Below are positions 1-9,459 of a stretch of 64,000 nt of DNA, in pieces. Position numbers and translations under genes: made by a program. The stretch's first letter is position 1; each line of letters opens with the position of its first letter. The stretch is taken from assembly GCF_020400655.1 (NCBI RefSeq), contig NZ_JAINRC010000002.1, positions 496,001 through 560,000 on the forward strand. The letters are read 5' to 3'. The notes below the pieces were generated by a model, which was not told where the DNA came from, did no database searches, and saw only the letters and a program-made list of their open reading frames with translations. This DNA comes from Streptomyces spinosus (GTDB taxonomy: Bacteria; Actinomycetota; Actinomycetes; Streptomycetales; Streptomycetaceae).

Positions 1-2
1 CC

Positions 3-701
3 CGCTCGGTGCAGGTGCCGCTGACGCCGGGCGATGTGCACGACCTGGACGCGATGGCGGACGCGATCACCGACCGGACCCGGCTGGTCTTCGTCTGCAA
101 CCCCAACAACCCGACCGGCACGGTGGTGCGACGGGCCGAGCTGGAACGGTTCCTCGACCGGGTGCCCACCGATGTGCTGGTGGTGCTGGACGAGGCCTAC
201 CGGGAGTTCATCCGCGACCCCGAGGTGCCCGACGGTGTCGAGCTGTACCGGAAGCGGCCCAACGTCTGTGTCCTGCGGACCTTCTCCAAGGCGTACGGGC
301 TGGCCGGGCTGCGCGTCGGTTTCGCGATCGCCCATGAGTCGGTGGCGGCGGCGCTGCGCAAGACGGCGGTGCCGTTCGGAGTGAGCCAGCTGGCCCAGGA
401 GGCCGCGATCGCTTCGCTGCGGGCCGAGGACGAGCTGCTGGGCCGGGTGGGCTCGCTGGTGTGCGAGCGCACGCGCGTGGTCGACGCGCTCCGGGCCCAG
501 GGCTGGACGGTGCCGGAGACGCAGGCGAACTTCGTGTGGCTGCGGCTGGGGGAGAGCACCGTCCCGTTCGCGCAGGCCTGCGAGGAGCACGGCGTGGTGA
601 TCCGGCCGTTCCCGGGTGAGGGTGTGCGGGTGACCGTCGGGGAGGCCGAGGCCAACGACATCTTCCTGAAGGTGGCGGAGGCGTTCCGCAAGAGCCTGTA
701 G
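3..701 (+). CDS. hisC: Histidinol-phosphate aminotransferase, 3' part (5' end outside window)
   Basis: Fold-type I PLP aminotransferase that converts histidinol phosphate and 2-oxoglutarate to imidazole acetol phosphate and glutamate; some actinomycete members also use aromatic amino acids. The open frame runs in from the window edge, so the N-terminus and true start are missing and 232 residues remain. Visible family signs are CNPNNPTGT (cofactor phosphate/substrate region), the LDEAY strand and the Schiff-base lysine in [14 protein letters not shown] (about residue 96 of the visible part). The C-terminal small domain is complete up to TAG at 699-701. No his genes follow, so it is probably a stand-alone copy; I recall the S. 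coelicolor equivalent being named hisC2. Family assignment is firm, exact substrate less so. Confidence 0.88.
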   Translation, partial: RSVQVPLTPGDVHDLDAMADAITDRTRLVFVCNPNNPTGTVVRRAELERFLDRVPTDVLVVLDEAYREFIRDPEVPDGVELYRKRPNVCVLRTFSKAYGLAGLRVGFAIAHESVAAALRKTAVPFGVSQLAQEAAIASLRAEDELLGRVGSLVCERTRVVDALRAQGWTVPETQANFVWLRLGESTVPFAQACEEHGVVIRPFPGEGVRVTVGEAEANDIFLKVAEAFRKSL

Positions 702-908
702 TCCCGGGGCGGCTCCCGCATCTGGTGCGGACTCGCGAGGCGGCATTTCTTCGTCGCGCGAATCCGCACCCGGCTCCATGATCTGACGGGCGTCCGTTCC
801 ACGTGCAACCGAGACGCTCGTGCCCGAAACGCGCACTCCCTGGCTGTCATGCCCTTGACACGGCGGCTCTGGAGGGTACCCCCCTGCACAGTCCGAAAAT
901 CAGTGCGT

Positions 909-940
909 CATAATGGCTTGTGAATGTGAACGCTTTCACA
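909..940 (+). promoter_or_regulatory. cyd promoter with Rex operator
   Basis: The palindrome TGTGAACGCTTTCACA at 925-940 matches the Rex operator consensus TGTGAAC-N3-TTCACA known from Streptomyces, where Rex senses NADH/NAD+ and represses cydABCD. A possible -10 box CATAAT lies at 909-914, so the operator would cover the transcription start. The 321 bp between the aminotransferase and cydA hold nothing else I can identify. The operator is seen directly; promoter position and regulation are inferred from the known Rex system. Confidence 0.8.
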
Positions 941-1022
941 AGCGCGTCCCGTTTGCTCCGTATGTGTGCAACAAAAGGGGCAAACCGCCGCTGCACCACG
1001 CCGTAGTAAGGAGAGTGACGAC

Positions 1023-2531
1023 GTGGACCTGGCTCTGGCGCCGGAGACCCTGGCGCGCTGGCAGTTCGGTATCACCACCGTCTACCACTTCCTGTTCGTT
1101 CCGCTGACGATCTCCTTGGCCGCGCTCACGGCCGGGCTGCAGACGGCCTGGGTGCGCACGGAGAAGGAGAAGTACCTCAGGGCGACGAAGTTCTGGGGCA
1201 AGCTCTTCCTGATCAACATCGCGATGGGCGTGGTCACCGGCATCGTGCAGGAGTTCCAGTTCGGCATGAACTGGTCCGACTACTCGCGTTTCGTCGGTGA
1301 CATCTTCGGCGCCCCGCTCGCCTTCGAGGCGCTGATCGCCTTCTTCTTCGAGTCCACCTTCATCGGGCTGTGGATCTTCGGCTGGGACAAGCTGCCCAAG
1401 AAGATCCATCTGGCCTGCATCTGGATGGTCTCGATGGGCACCGTCCTGTCGGCATACTTCATCCTCGCGGCGAACTCCTGGATGCAGCACCCGGTCGGCT
1501 ACAAGATCGACAAGGCCAGGGGGCGGGCCGAGCTGACCGACTTCTGGGCCGTGCTGACCCAGAACACCGCCCTCAGCCAGGCCTTCCACACCCTGTCCGC
1601 GGCGTTCCTGACCGGTGGCGCCTTCATGGTGGGCATCTCCGCCTACCACCTGGCCCGCAAGAAGCACATCCGCGAGATGAAGACCTCGCTGCGGCTCGGC
1701 CTGGTCACCGTGGTCATCGCCGGTCTGCTCACCGCGGTCAGCGGCGACACCCTCGGCAAGGTGATGTTCAAGCAGCAGCCGATGAAGATGGCCGCCGCCG
1801 AGGCGCTGTGGGACGGCCAGAAGCCGGCGCCGTTCTCGATCTTTGCCTATGGCGACGTGGACAAGGGCCACAACTCCGTGGCCATCGAGATCCCGGGTCT
1901 GCTGTCCTTCCTCGCGGACGACAGCTTCAGCTCGTACGTGCCCGGCATCAACGACGTGAACAAGGCCGAGCAGCAGAAGTTCGGGCCCGGTGACTACCGG
2001 CCCAACATCCCGGTCGCCTTCTGGGGCTTCCGGTGGATGATCGGCTTCGGCATGGCCTCCTTCGCCATCGGCCTCGCCGGGCTCTGGCTGACCCGGAAGA
2101 AGTTCATGCTGCCGCAGGCGCTCAGGGTCGGCGAGGACGAGGTGCCGCACCTGGTGCTGTTCAAGAACAAGGCGCTCGGCCCGCAGCTCACGCCCTGGTA
2201 CTGGCGCATCGCGACCTGGACGCTTGCCTTCCCGCTGATCGCCAACTCCTGGGGCTGGATCTTCACCGAGATGGGCCGCCAGCCGTGGGTCGTCTACGGC
2301 GTCCTCCAGACCCGGGACGCGGTCTCCCCCGGTGTCTCCCAGGGCGAGGTCCTCACCTCGATGACCGTCTTCACCGCGTTGTACGCCATCCTCGCCGTGG
2401 TCGAGGTCAAGCTGCTCGCGAAGTACGTCAAGGCCGGCCCGCCCGAGCTGACCGAGGCCGACCTCAACCCGCCCACGAAGATCGGCGGCGACACCCGTGA
2501 CGCCGACAAGCCGATGGCCTTCTCGTACTAG
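1023..2531 (+). CDS. cydA: Cytochrome bd quinol oxidase subunit I
   Basis: Quinol-oxidising, heme-carrying subunit of the high-affinity cytochrome bd terminal oxidase in the plasma membrane; with CydB it reduces O2 to water at low oxygen. The protein has 502 residues. GTG at 1023 was chosen because AAGGAG lies 8 nt upstream (1009-1014) and it gives the usual CydA beginning MDLALAPETLARWQFG. His22 (TTVYHFLF) and His189 (QAFHTLS) fit the two conserved axial heme ligands; GRQPW near the C-terminus is also diagnostic. Multiple membrane helices are evident. It is the first gene of cydA-cydB-cydCD, 15 nt ahead of cydB, behind a Rex operator. Confidence 0.96.
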   Translation: MDLALAPETLARWQFGITTVYHFLFVPLTISLAALTAGLQTAWVRTEKEKYLRATKFWGKLFLINIAMGVVTGIVQEFQFGMNWSDYSRFVGDIFGAPLAFEALIAFFFESTFIGLWIFGWDKLPKKIHLACIWMVSMGTVLSAYFILAANSWMQHPVGYKIDKARGRAELTDFWAVLTQNTALSQAFHTLSAAFLTGGAFMVGISAYHLARKKHIREMKTSLRLGLVTVVIAGLLTAVSGDTLGKVMFKQQPMKMAAAEALWDGQKPAPFSIFAYGDVDKGHNSVAIEIPGLLSFLADDSFSSYVPGINDVNKAEQQKFGPGDYRPNIPVAFWGFRWMIGFGMASFAIGLAGLWLTRKKFMLPQALRVGEDEVPHLVLFKNKALGPQLTPWYWRIATWTLAFPLIANSWGWIFTEMGRQPWVVYGVLQTRDAVSPGVSQGEVLTSMTVFTALYAILAVVEVKLLAKYVKAGPPELTEADLNPPTKIGGDTRDADKPMAFSY

Positions 2532-2546
2532 GCCGAGGGAACAGTC

Positions 2547-3566
2547 ATGGAACTACACGACGTCTGGTTCGTCCTGATCGCCGTCCTGTGGACCGGCTAC
2601 TTCTTCCTGGAGGGATTCGACTTCGGGGTCGGCATCCTCACCAGGCTGCTGGCCCGCAACCGGCCGGAGCGCCGGGTGCTGATCAACACCATCGGCCCGG
2701 TCTGGGACGGCAACGAGGTGTGGCTGCTCACCGCGGGCGGCGCGACCTTCGCCGCGTTCCCCGAGTGGTACGCCACCCTCTTCTCCGGTTTCTACCTGCC
2801 CCTGCTGCTCATCCTGGTCTGCCTGATCGTCCGGGGCGTCGCCTTCGAGTACCGGGCCAAGCGGCCGGAGGAGAACTGGCAGCGCAACTGGGAGACCGCG
2901 ATCTTCTGGACCTCGCTGCTCCCGGCGTTCCTGTGGGGCGTGGCCTTCGGGAACATCGTGCGGGGAGTGAAGCTCGACCGGAACTTCGAGTACGTCGGCA
3001 ACGTCTGGGACCTGCTCAACCCCTACGCCCTGCTCGGTGGTCTGGTGACGCTCACGCTGTTCACCTTCCACGGAGCGGTGTTCACCGCGCTCAAGACGCT
3101 CGGGGAGATCCGGGTGCGGGCCCGGAAACTGGCCCTGTGGGTCGGTCTGGTCGCGACCGTCGTGGCGCTCGCCTTCCTGCTGTGGACGCAGGCCGACAGC
3201 GGTGACGGCAAGAGCCTGGTGGCCCTGATCGTGGCCGTCGTCGCCCTGGTGACGGCACTCGTGGCCAACCAGACCGGGCGGGAGGGCTGGGCGTTCGCGC
3301 TGTCCGGCGTCACCATCGTGGCGGTCGTGGCGATGTTCTTCCTGTCGCTCTTCCCGAACGTCATGCCGTCCACCCTGAACGGGGACTGGAGCCTGACGGT
3401 CACCAACGCCTCGTCGAGCCCGTACACCCTGAAGATCATGACGTGGTGCGCGGCGATCGCCACGCCGCTCGTTCTGCTCTACCAGAGCTGGACCTACTGG
3501 GTCTTCCGTAAGCGGATCGGTACGCAGCACATCGCTCCTGACGCTGCGGCCGGCGCCGCGCACTGA
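2547..3566 (+). CDS. cydB: Cytochrome bd quinol oxidase subunit II
   Basis: Membrane partner of CydA in cytochrome bd oxidase, 339 residues. The N-terminus ELHDVWFVLIAVLWTGYF followed by FFLEGFDFGVG is the typical CydB start, and the conserved GNEVWLL segment follows near residue 55. About eight to nine hydrophobic helices can be counted. The start ATG has GAGGGA 7 nt upstream. It follows cydA by 15 nt and precedes the CydCD transporter, with two parS-type palindromes in the junction. Family assignment is secure. Confidence 0.95.
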   Translation: MELHDVWFVLIAVLWTGYFFLEGFDFGVGILTRLLARNRPERRVLINTIGPVWDGNEVWLLTAGGATFAAFPEWYATLFSGFYLPLLLILVCLIVRGVAFEYRAKRPEENWQRNWETAIFWTSLLPAFLWGVAFGNIVRGVKLDRNFEYVGNVWDLLNPYALLGGLVTLTLFTFHGAVFTALKTLGEIRVRARKLALWVGLVATVVALAFLLWTQADSGDGKSLVALIVAVVALVTALVANQTGREGWAFALSGVTIVAVVAMFFLSLFPNVMPSTLNGDWSLTVTNASSSPYTLKIMTWCAAIATPLVLLYQSWTYWVFRKRIGTQHIAPDAAAGAAH

Positions 3567-3571
3567 GTCCG

Positions 3572-3607
3572 CCGAGGGTGCGGTTTCACGTGAAACCGCA
3601 CCCTCGG
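3572..3607. other. parS site inside a 36-bp perfect palindrome
   Basis: GTTTCACGTGAAAC at 3583-3596 is an exact match to the ParB-binding parS core of Streptomyces. The inverted symmetry continues perfectly outward: left arm CCGAGGGTGCGGTTTCAC (3572-3589), right arm its exact complement (3590-3607). The longer stem could also fold in RNA and weaken transcription between cydB and cydCD. parS sites cluster around oriC in Streptomyces, so this places the window near the origin. Confidence 0.88.
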
Positions 3608-3618
3608 TACCGAAGGGC

Positions 3619-6600
3619 ATGTTTCACGTGAAACCAATCGATCCCCGCCTTCTGCGGTACGCCCGCGCCACCCGCCTCTTCCTCGTCGCGGTCATCGGCC
3701 TGGGGGCCGTCGGCGCCGGACTGGTCATCGCTCAGGCCATGCTCGTCGCCGAGATCGTGGTCGGGGCGTTCCAGCACGGGCAGTCGGTCGCTGAGCTGCG
3801 TACTCCCCTGCTGCTGTTGGCCGGCGTGGCCGTCGGGCGATCGTTGGTCGCGTGGCTCACCGAACTCGCGGCGCATCGCGCGAGCGCGGCCGTGAAGTCG
3901 GAGCTGCGCGGGCGGCTGCTCGACCGGGCGGCGGCGCTCGGTCCGGGCTGGCTGAGCGGTCAGCGGACCGGTTCGCTGGTCACCCTGGCGACGCGCGGTG
4001 TCGACGCCTTGGACGACTACTTCTCCCGCTACCTGCCGCAGTTGGGGCTCGCCGTCGTCGTGCCGGTGGCGGTACTGGCCCGGATCGTCACCGAGGACTG
4101 GGTCTCGGCGGCGATCATCGTCTGCACCCTGCCGTTGATTCCGCTCTTCATGATGCTGATCGGCTGGGCGACCCAGTCCCGGATGGAGCGGCAGTGGAGG
4201 TTGCTGTCCCGGCTGTCCGGCCACTTCCTGGACGTGGTCGCGGGGCTGCCGACGCTGAAGGTGTTCGGCCGGGCCAAGGCGCAGGCGCAGTCCATCCGGC
4301 GGATCACCGGCGAGTACCGGCAGGCCACCCTGCGGACGCTGCGGATCGCCTTCCTCTCCTCGTTCGCGCTGGAGTTGCTGGCCACGCTGTCGGTCGCGCT
4401 GGTCGCCGTGACGATCGGGATGCGGCTCGTCCACGGAGACATGGATCTGTACATCGGTCTGGTGATCCTCGTGCTGGCGCCCGAGGCGTATCTGCCGCTG
4501 CGGCAGGTGGGTGCGCAGTACCACGCGGCGGCGGAGGGACTTGCCGCCGCGGAGGAGATCTTCACCGTGCTGGAGACGGCGGTGCCGGAGTCGGGTACCG
4601 ATGCGGTGCCGGCGGGTGGGGTGGCGTTCGAGGGGGTCACCGTCCGGTATCCGGGGCGTTCCTCGGACGCGGTGACCGGGGTGTCGTTCACCGTCGAGCC
4701 CGGTGAGACCGTCGCGCTGGTCGGGCCGAGCGGGGTGGGCAAGTCGACGCTGCTGAGCGTGGTGCTGGGGTTCGTGCGGCCCACCGCGGGGCGGGTGCGG
4801 ATCGGGGGCGCGGATCTCGCCGGGCTGGACCTGGAGGAATGGCGGTCGCGGGTCGCCTGGGTGCCGCAGCGGCCGCATCTGTACGCCGGGACGATCGCGG
4901 AGAACGTGCGGCTGCCCCGGCCCGACGCTGACGACGATGCCGTGCGCAGGGCGTTGCGGGACGCGGGGGCGTGGGAGTTCGTGGCGGCGCTGCCGGAGGG
5001 GGTCGACACCGTGCTCGGGGAGGACGGGGCGGGATTGTCGGCGGGGCAGCGGCAGCGGTTGGCGCTGGCCCGGGCGTTCCTCGCCGACCGGCCTGTGCTG
5101 TTGCTGGACGAGCCGACGGCCGCGCTGGACGGGAGGACCGAGGGGGAGGTGGTGGCCGCGGTGCGGAGGCTCGCCGCCGGGCGGACCGTGCTGCTCGTCG
5201 TGCATCGGCCGGCGTTGTTGGGGGTGGCTGACCGGGTGGTACGGCTGGGGGATGCCGCCGCCGTGCCGTCTCCGGGGGGCGCCGGGCCCACCAGGGGCCT
5301 CCGTCCTCTCGGCCCCCGCCCCACCGCCACCGGACCCGGTCGGCTGGAAGGCGAGCCCACGGGGTTCCGGCTCGGTGGGCTGGACGGTGAGCCGGTGGCG
5401 GCTGGGCGGCTGGATGAAAGGCCGGTGGAGGGCCGGCCCGGGGGGCTGGACCGCGGGTCGGCGGGAGGCGGGCTCGGTCGGCTGGACCACGGGGCAGAGC
5501 AGCGGGTCGGAAAGGGCGTGTTGCGGCGGGTCCGGGGGATCGGTGGGCGGTGGCGGGGGCGGTTGGCCGGTGCCCTGGGGCTCGGGAGTCTCGCCCTGGG
5601 CAGTGCGGTGGGGCTCATGGCCACCTCCGGCTGGCTCATCTCGCGTGCCTCACAGCAGCCGCCGGTGCTGTACCTGATGGTGGCCGTGACCTCGACCCGG
5701 GCGTTCGGCATCGGACGGGCCGTCTTCCGGTACGCCGAGCGGCTGGTGTCGCACGACGCCGTTCTGCGGATGCTGGCCGACACCCGGGTCGCGGTGTACC
5801 GGAGGCTGGAGCGCCTGGCCCCCGCCGGGCTGCGCGGCGCCCGGCGCGGTGACCTGCTCACCCGGCTGGTGGCGGACGTGGACGCGTTCCAGGACTACTG
5901 GCTGCGCTGGCTGCTGCCCGCCGGAGTGGCTCTCACCGTGTCCGCCGCCTCCGTCGGCTTCACTGCCTGGCTGCTACCGGAGGCCGGTGCCGTCCTCGCG
6001 GCGGGCCTGCTGGCCGCCGGTGCCGGTGTCCCCCTGCTGACCGCGACCGCGGCCCGGCGGACCGAGCGGCGACTGGCGCCCGCCCGGGGAGTCCTCGCCA
6101 CCCGAGTGACCGATCTGCTCACCGGCACGGCCGAGCTGACCGTCGCCGGTGCGCTGCCGGCCCGTAAGGACGCGGCCCGGCGGGCCGACGGCACCCTCAC
6201 CCGGATCGCCGCGCGCGCCGCCGCCGTCACCGGGCTCGGGGACGGGCTCACCGCGCTCGTGTCCGGGCTGACCGTCACGGCCACCGCGGCGTTCGGCGCC
6301 CAGGCGGTCGCGGACGGCCGGCTGAGCGGCGTGGCGATGGCCGTGGTCGTCCTGACCCCCCTGGCCGCCTTCGAGGCCGTACTGGGGCTGCCGCTCGCCG
6401 CGCGGTACCGGCAGCGGGTGCGGCGCAGCGCGGAGCGGGTGTACGAGGTCCTGGACGCGCCCGAGCCCGTGCGTGAACCCGTCTCGCCCCGGCAGGCGCC
6501 CGCCTCGCCGTTCCCGGTGGTCGTCGAGGGCCTGGTGGCCCGGTACGCGGGTCAGCGGCGGGAGGCGCTCGCCGGGCTGGACCTGACCCTGGAGGAGGGG

Positions 6601-7260
6601 CGCCGGGTCGCGGTGGTGGGGGCCTCCGGCTCCGGCAAGACGACCCTCGCCCAGGTGCTGTTGCGGTTCCTCGATCCGGAGGCGGGCTCGTACACGCTCG
6701 CCGGTGTGGACGCGTGCGCGCTGGACGGGGACGACGTACGGCGGTTCGTCGGGCTGTGCGCGCAGGACGCGCATCTCTTCGACAGCTCCTTGCGCGAGAA
6801 CCTGCTCCTCGCGAGGAAGGACGCCACCGAGGCCGACCTGCGCGGAGCACTGGCCCGGGCCCGGCTGCTGGACTGGGTGGACGCGCTGCCGGACGGCCTG
6901 GACACGCTCGTCGGCGAGCATGGGGCGCGGCTGTCCGGTGGGCAGCGGCAGCGGCTGGCGCTGGCCCGCGCGCTGCTGGCCGGTTTCCCCGTGCTGGTGC
7001 TGGACGAGCCCGCCGAGCACCTGGATCTGCCGACGGCGGACGCCCTGACCGCCGATCTGCTGGCCGCCACGGAGGGTCGTACGACGCTGCTGATCACCCA
7101 CCGGCTCGCCGGACTCGACGCGGTGGACGAGGTGATCGTGCTCGAAGCGGGGCGGGTGGTGCAGCGAGGCCCGTACGAGCGGCTGATCACCGAGGACGGA
7201 CCGCTGCGGGAGATGGCACGCCGGGAGGCCGAGGCGGAGTCGCTGGTGGGGGTGGGCTGA
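3619..7260 (+). CDS. cydCD: Fused CydD-CydC heterodimeric ABC exporter for cytochrome bd assembly
   Basis: ABC transporter needed to assemble cytochrome bd; the CydDC family has been linked to thiol/redox export and heme handling across the membrane. In most bacteria CydD and CydC are separate proteins; here both lie in one 1213-residue chain. The first half has six helices, Walker A GPSGVGKST (about residue 369), signature LSAGQRQR and Walker B VLLLDEPT. The second half has six helices, Walker A GASGSGKT (1001-1008), signature LSGGQRQR and Walker B VLVLDEPAEHLD. A Gly/Arg/Pro-rich linker near 550-640 joins them. The ATG overlaps a parS site and its only AG-rich stretch (GAAGGG) is very close, so the in-frame GTG at 3628 is an alternative start. 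Confidence 0.93.
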   Translation: MFHVKPIDPRLLRYARATRLFLVAVIGLGAVGAGLVIAQAMLVAEIVVGAFQHGQSVAELRTPLLLLAGVAVGRSLVAWLTELAAHRASAAVKSELRGRLLDRAAALGPGWLSGQRTGSLVTLATRGVDALDDYFSRYLPQLGLAVVVPVAVLARIVTEDWVSAAIIVCTLPLIPLFMMLIGWATQSRMERQWRLLSRLSGHFLDVVAGLPTLKVFGRAKAQAQSIRRITGEYRQATLRTLRIAFLSSFALELLATLSVALVAVTIGMRLVHGDMDLYIGLVILVLAPEAYLPLRQVGAQYHAAAEGLAAAEEIFTVLETAVPESGTDAVPAGGVAFEGVTVRYPGRSSDAVTGVSFTVEPGETVALVGPSGVGKSTLLSVVLGFVRPTAGRVRIGGADLAGLDLEEWRSRVAWVPQRPHLYAGTIAENVRLPRPDADDDAVRRALRDAGAWEFVAALPEGVDTVLGEDGAGLSAGQRQRLALARAFLADRPVLLLDEPTAALDGRTEGEVVAAVRRLAAGRTVLLVVHRPALLGVADRVVRLGDAAAVPSPGGAGPTRGLRPLGPRPTATGPGRLEGEPTGFRLGGLDGEPVAAGRLDERPVEGRPGGLDRGSAGGGLGRLDHGAEQRVGKGVLRRVRGIGGRWRGRLAGALGLGSLALGSAVGLMATSGWLISRASQQPPVLYLMVAVTSTRAFGIGRAVFRYAERLVSHDAVLRMLADTRVAVYRRLERLAPAGLRGARRGDLLTRLVADVDAFQDYWLRWLLPAGVALTVSAASVGFTAWLLPEAGAVLAAGLLAAGAGVPLLTATAARRTERRLAPARGVLATRVTDLLTGTAELTVAGALPARKDAARRADGTLTRIAARAAAVTGLGDGLTALVSGLTVTATAAFGAQAVADGRLSGVAMAVVVLTPLAAFEAVLGLPLAARYRQRVRRSAERVYEVLDAPEPVREPVSPRQAPASPFPVVVEGLVARYAGQRREALAGLDLTLEEGRRVAVVGASGSGKTTLAQVLLRFLDPEAGSYTLAGVDACALDGDDVRRFVGLCAQDAHLFDSSLRENLLLARKDATEADLRGALARARLLDWVDALPDGLDTLVGEHGARLSGGQRQRLALARALLAGFPVLVLDEPAEHLDLPTADALTADLLAATEGRTTLLITHRLAGLDAVDEVIVLEAGRVVQRGPYERLITEDGPLREMARREAEAESLVGVG
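3621..3634. other. parS site overlapping the cydCD start
   Basis: A second exact GTTTCACGTGAAAC, 38 bp from the first (start to start). Its first base is the G of the cydCD ATG (3619-3621), so the site encodes residues 2-5 (FHVK) of the transporter. Flanks (AT before, CA after) are not symmetric. ParB binding here would sit on the translation start region. Confidence 0.88.
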
Positions 7261-7454
7261 GGGCTCGCAGGCGGGCCCGGAGGGCCTGAGCAGGACTGGT
7301 CGGCGGGGCCTCGGCCACTGGGAGCCTGATGGCCCCCCGCACCGGTGGGCCCGGCCGCACCGACGGGCCCGGCCGGACCGCTGAACCCGACCTGACGGGC
7401 CCCGGTCGTCCCGGCAGGGGCCGTGCGGCGCGTCGTCGGAAGCCGCGCGGAGCG

Positions 7455-8327
7455 CTACCGCACCCGGTCGGCGAGCAGGTGCTCGATCACCACCGCCACG
7501 CCGTCGTCGTTGTTGGCGACCGTGCGGCCCGACGCGGCGGCGACGACGTCGGGGTGGGCGTTGCCCATCGCGTAGGACTGGCCGGCCCAGGTCAGCATCT
7601 CGACGTCGTTGGGCATGTCCCCGAACGCCACGACCTCCTCGTGCGAGATGCCGCGCTCGGCGCAGCACAGCGCGAGGGTGCTGGCCTTGGAGACGCCGGG
7701 GCCGCTGAGCTCCAGCAGGGCGCTGGGACTGGAACGCGTGACGTTGGCGTGCTCGCCGACGGCCAGCCGGGCGAGGGTGAGGAAGGCGTCGGGGTCGAGG
7801 GACGGGTGGTAGGCGAGGATCTTGAGCACGGGCTGGTCGGCTTCGGGACCGTCGGGCGCGAGCAGCTTCTCGGCGGGCAGGAGGTGGTCGGGAGTCTCCA
7901 GGTGGAGCTTGGGGTAGTCCGGCTCCTGGTGGAAGCCGTACGTCTGCTCGACCGCGAACACCGTGCCGGGCGCCGCCTCGCGCAGCAGCCGTACCGCGCT
8001 CAGGGCGTTGTCCCGCGCCAGCTCGCGGACCTTCACGAACCGGTGGGCGCCGGGGCCGCCGTGCAGGTCGACCACGGCGGCGCCGTTGCCGCAGATCGCC
8101 AGGCCGTGGCCGTGGACGTGGTCGCTGACCACGTCCATCCAGCGGGCCGGCCGGCCGGTGACGAAGAAGACCTCGATCCCGGCCTCCTCGGCGGCGGCCA
8201 GCGCGGCGACGGTCCGTGGGGAGACCGACTTGTCGTCGCGCAGCAGGGTGCCGTCCAGGTCGGTGGCGATCAGCCGCGGTGGCAGGGCGGCGGCAGGGGT
8301 CCCGGTCTGTCTGGTCGCTGAGGTCAC
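7455..8327 (-). CDS. HAD-superfamily hydrolase, Cof/sugar-phosphatase type
   Basis: Predicted cytosolic phosphatase, 290 residues with GTG at 8327. The nucleophile motif DLDGTLL starts at Asp23; later motifs VTGRPAR (motif II) and [12 protein letters not shown] (motif IV) are clear, with a C2B-type cap between them. Typical substrates are sugar phosphates, FMN or PLP, and sequence alone does not decide. The 194 bp between this gene and cydCD hold no other gene. It is closely similar in build to the HAD gene at 16724-17524, which suggests paralogues. Confidence 0.85.
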   Translation of the reverse strand: MTSATRQTGTPAAALPPRLIATDLDGTLLRDDKSVSPRTVAALAAAEEAGIEVFFVTGRPARWMDVVSDHVHGHGLAICGNGAAVVDLHGGPGAHRFVKVRELARDNALSAVRLLREAAPGTVFAVEQTYGFHQEPDYPKLHLETPDHLLPAEKLLAPDGPEADQPVLKILAYHPSLDPDAFLTLARLAVGEHANVTRSSPSALLELSGPGVSKASTLALCCAERGISHEEVVAFGDMPNDVEMLTWAGQSYAMGNAHPDVVAAASGRTVANNDDGVAVVIEHLLADRVR

Positions 8328-8427
8328 CCGGCCATTCTCACCCAGGCCCTCGCACGGCCGTGCGGGAGTCCGCACAGATGAGACGCAGGCGACGCCCGGG
8401 GCGAGCCGCGCGGACGCCGGTCCGGGG

Positions 8428-9330
8428 TCAGTCCAGCTGGGCGAGGGCCTCCATGGCGATCCGCTCGAAGACCTTCTCGTCGGCGGCGAAGTCGGAGTCC
8501 GGGATGGGCCAGTGGATCACGATCTCGGTGAAGCCCAGCTCCCGGTGGCGGCCGGCGAAGTCGACGAAGGCATCCAGGGACGCGAGCGGCCGGCCGCGGT
8601 CCGGGGTGAAGCCGGTGAGCAGCACCTTGTCCAGCTCGGCGGTGTCCCGACCGGCGGCCTCGCAGGCCTCGGTCAGCTTGCCGATCTGGCCGCGCAGGGC
8701 CGTGACGGACTGCTCGGGCGTGCCGGTCTCGTACAGCTTCGGGTCGCCGGTGGTCACCCACGCCTGGCCGTACCGCGCGGCGAGCCGCAGACCGCGCGGG
8801 CCGGTGGCCGCCACCGCGAAGGGCAGCCGGGGCCGCTGCACGCAGCCCGGGATGTTCCGGGCCTCGTGCGCCGAGTAGAAACGGCCCTCGGACGACACCG
8901 CGTCCTCGGTGAGGAGCCGGTCGAGCAGGGGCATGAACTCGGCGAACCGGTCGGCGCGCTCGCGCGGGCTCCAGGGCTCCTGGCCGAGGGCGGTGGCGTC
9001 GAAACCGGTGCCGCCCGCGCCGATGCCGAGGGTGACCCGGCCGCCGGAGATGTCGTCCAGCGAGATCAGTTCCTTGGCGAGGGTCACCGGGTGGCGGAAG
9101 TTGGGCGAGGTGACCAGCGTGCCGAGGCGCAGCCGGTCGGTGGCCGCCGCGGCCGCCGTCAGCGTCGGGACCGCGCCGAACCAGGGGCCGTCACGGAAGC
9201 TGCGCCAGGACAGGTGGTCGTAGGTGTACGCCGTGTGGAAACCCAGCTGCTCGGCGCGCACCCAGGCCGATCGGCCACCTTCGTGCCAGCGGCGGTACGG
9301 CAGGATCACGGTGCTCAGACGCAGACTCAT
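8428..9330 (-). CDS. Luciferase-like (LLM class) F420-dependent oxidoreductase
   Basis: A 300-residue TIM-barrel flavin/F420 oxidoreductase. Family signs are AEQLGFHTAYTYDHL near the N-terminus, RLGTLVTSPNFRHPVTLAKE, and DISGGRVTLGIGAGG around the cofactor phosphate site. Substrate unknown. The start ATG (9328-9330) has no ribosome site; a TACGCT box (complement of 9338-9343) ends 7 nt before it, as expected for a leaderless transcript. It stands alone between a HAD phosphatase gene and the KptA gene on the same strand. Confidence 0.85.
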   Translation of the reverse strand: MSLRLSTVILPYRRWHEGGRSAWVRAEQLGFHTAYTYDHLSWRSFRDGPWFGAVPTLTAAAAATDRLRLGTLVTSPNFRHPVTLAKELISLDDISGGRVTLGIGAGGTGFDATALGQEPWSPRERADRFAEFMPLLDRLLTEDAVSSEGRFYSAHEARNIPGCVQRPRLPFAVAATGPRGLRLAARYGQAWVTTGDPKLYETGTPEQSVTALRGQIGKLTEACEAAGRDTAELDKVLLTGFTPDRGRPLASLDAFVDFAGRHRELGFTEIVIHWPIPDSDFAADEKVFERIAMEALAQLD

Positions 9331-9459
9331 GCGTCCGAGCGTAAGCGGCTGCGGCGGCGGCGGACGAAACGGTCACCGTGCGCGGTCCGGCGGCCACGGT
9401 GGGCTGGTGAAGGCCGGTGGCCACGGCGGGTTCGGTGAAGACCGGTGGCCGGGGCGTGC

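Noticed and set aside
7329..8321. Forward-strand open frame opposite the HAD phosphatase
   Set aside because: No domain and Val/Gly/Gln-rich shadow composition; HAD motifs are on the other strand.
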